This document shows positions 31,443 through 32,633 of a stretch of DNA of 32,633 bases, piece by piece. A program made the translations under genes and the position numbers. Under the pieces are notes generated by a model. The model worked only from the letters and a program-made list of their open reading frames with translations, did no database searches and was not told where the DNA came from. How positions within the stretch are numbered: the first letter of the stretch is position 1; each line of letters begins with the position of its first letter. The DNA lies in the NCBI GenBank assembly GCA_021790895.1, contig JAJYFM010000024.1, positions 1 to 32,633 on the forward strand. The letters run 5' to 3'. The stretch is from a bacterium (GTDB taxonomy: Bacteria > Vulcanimicrobiota > Vulcanimicrobiia > Vulcanimicrobiales > Vulcanimicrobiaceae).

Positions 31443-32633
31443 TTACTCCGCTGAGAAGACGGCTGCGATTCCCTGGCCTCCGCCGATACACGCCGATGCG
31501 ACCGCAATCCCGCCGCCACGACGTTGCAGTTCGTGCAGAGCCGTGTAGGCGATGCGCGTCCCCGATGCGCCGAGCGGATGCCCGAGCGCAATTGCGCCGC
31601 CGTGCGGATTGAGTTTCGAGCCGTCGTCGCCGAGATCGCGTAAACACGCGATGACCTGCGGCGCAAAGGCCTCGTTGATCTCGATGAGATCGACGTTCTC
31701 GTGCGCGATGCCGACGTGCTGTAACGCTGCGGGAATCGCCATCGCCGGCCCGATGCCCATGATATCGGGATCGACGCCGACCGAGACGCCGCCGAGCAAA
31801 CGGCCGATCCAGCGAATGCCGTCGGCGCGCGCCTGCTTCACCGTCGTCAAGACGACCGCGGCGGCGCCGTCGGTGATACCGCTGGCATTTCCGGGGGTGA
31901 CGACACCCTCTTTCCGAAAACGCGCGGGGAGCTTTGCCAACCGCTCCATCGAGAGTCCCTCGCGCGGCCCTTCATCGCTATCGATGCGCACGGTCGTGCC
32001 CTTCGGACCCGGCACCTCGACGGCAACGATCTCGTCGGCAAAGTACCCGCTGCGTTGCGCCTCGAGCGCGCGCACCTGGCTCGCTAACGCGAAGGCGTCG
32101 CACTCTTCACGCGAGACCGAATATTTCGCCGCGAGATTCTCAGCGGTAATCGCCATCGGCAGGCCGTTGTACGAATCGGTAAGCGCCTCCCAGAGCGAAT
32201 CTTCGAATGCGACTTTCGCGCCGAGCGCGAAGCCGGTGCGCGCGCCGCGAACGACGTGCGGCGCCTGGCTCATCGATTCCGCACCGCCGGCGAGCACGTA
32301 GCGCGCCTGCCCGAGCGCGAGCGACTGGGCGCCGGAGAGTATCGCCTGCAGCCCCGAGCCGCAGAGCCGATTGAGCGTCAGCGCCGGCGCGCGAACCGGG
32401 AGCCCCGCTCGCAGGCCGACATGGCGTGCCAGATAGATTGCGTCGGCACTGCTCTGGATGACGTTCCCGAAGATCACTTCGTCGATCTCTCCCGCCGGAA
32501 CGCCGCTGCGAAGGATCGCGCCGGCGGCGGCGGCGACCCCGAGGTCGGTTGCGGTCAGCGCCGAAAGGGCGCCCCCAAAGTTGCCGAACGGCGTACGGGC
32601 GCCGGCAACGATAACGATATCCTGGTCTGTAAG
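31443..32633 (-). CDS. Thiolase (acetyl-CoA acetyltransferase), start outside window
   Basis: This thiolase condenses or cleaves acyl-CoA at the acetoacetyl-CoA level. The frame is open through the right edge. The visible 396 residues begin LTDQDIVIVAGARTPFGNFG, so only the start codon and perhaps a few residues are missing. The catalytic motifs are LNRLCGSGLQAI (Cys91 of the visible part), NEAFAPQVIACL, GGAIALGHPLGASGTR (His) and CIGGGQG (Cys). The chain is otherwise full length. It precedes the TlpA-like gene, and hbd and the crotonase lie nearby on the other strand. Confidence 0.95.
   Translation of the reverse strand, partial: LTDQDIVIVAGARTPFGNFGGALSALTATDLGVAAAAGAILRSGVPAGEIDEVIFGNVIQSSADAIYLARHVGLRAGLPVRAPALTLNRLCGSGLQAILSGAQSLALGQARYVLAGGAESMSQAPHVVRGARTGFALGAKVAFEDSLWEALTDSYNGLPMAITAENLAAKYSVSREECDAFALASQVRALEAQRSGYFADEIVAVEVPGPKGTTVRIDSDEGPREGLSMERLAKLPARFRKEGVVTPGNASGITDGAAAVVLTTVKQARADGIRWIGRLLGGVSVGVDPDIMGIGPAMAIPAALQHVGIAHENVDLIEINEAFAPQVIACLRDLGDDGSKLNPHGGAIALGHPLGASGTRIAYTALHELQRRGGGIAVASACIGGGQGIAAVFSAE

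Noticed and set aside
1-32633. Many long open frames on the strand opposite to, or out of phase with, the called genes.
   Set aside because: High GC coding sequence leaves few stop codons in shadow frames. These lack family motifs, ribosome binding sites and consistent neighbours.
1-32633. tRNA, rRNA, CRISPR arrays, insertion sequences, integrases or defence genes.
   Set aside because: None could be recognised by eye on either strand; all stretches over 180 bp are covered by coding sequence.

Overview
The window is a compact, GC-rich stretch of bacterial chromosome. Most genes abut or overlap by 1-8 bp, and no gap between genes exceeds about 180 bp. I see no tRNA, rRNA, CRISPR array, insertion sequence or phage gene. 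P- and L-ring genes (flgI, flgH) imply a diderm cell. The gene order flgN-flgK-flgL-fliW-csrA-flagellin is the arrangement known from Bacillus and other CsrA/FliW bacteria rather than from enteric bacteria. This points to a motile, non-proteobacterial diderm. A lineage such as Eremiobacterota/WPS-2 or a relative would fit the codon use and gene mix, but that is an impression, not a demonstrated assignment.

Layout. (1) 1-11054, all minus strand: flagellar genes. Read in the direction of transcription: flgB-flgC-fliE, a strong terminator, then flgF-flgG-flgA-flgH-flgI-flgJ(rod-binding domain only)-flgN-flgK-flgL-fliW-csrA, then the 5' end of a flagellin gene that runs off the left edge. Two sigma-28-like promoters (TAAA-N16-YCCGATAK) precede flgF and flagellin. 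The -35 of the flgF promoter lies in the loop of the fliE terminator. (2) 11110-15794: an ABC exporter, a B-box-like zinc/membrane protein, a photolyase coupled to a cytochrome c lipoprotein, and a GNAT-like protein. (3) 15933-17093: a TPR + ATP-grasp protein of unknown substrate. (4) 17074-23659, minus strand: a nine-gene overlapping operon with HAD phosphatase, an unknown 85-aa protein, moaD, moaE, an alpha/beta hydrolase, a MoeB-rhodanese fusion, an aldo/keto reductase, queG and moaA. It is mainly molybdenum-cofactor synthesis with queuosine maturation attached. (5) 23731-27468: a secreted unknown protein, a second ATP-grasp-like protein, a class V aminotransferase and PhoU. (6) 27567-32633: hydroxybutyryl-CoA dehydrogenase and enoyl-CoA hydratase (overlapping), a papain-like lipoprotein, a bidirectional terminator, a TlpA-like thioredoxin and a thiolase cut by the right edge. 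Thiolase, dehydrogenase and hydratase together give the core of acetoacetyl-CoA/crotonyl-CoA interconversion.

The most interesting signals are regulatory and architectural. They are the paired sigma-28 promoters with identical N16 spacing, one nested in a terminator; a flagellin leader rich in GGA motifs next to csrA and fliW; an extra beta-rich domain inserted in FlgK; and two ATP-grasp proteins of unknown substrate. I did not find a clear defence system or other wholly new multi-gene system.
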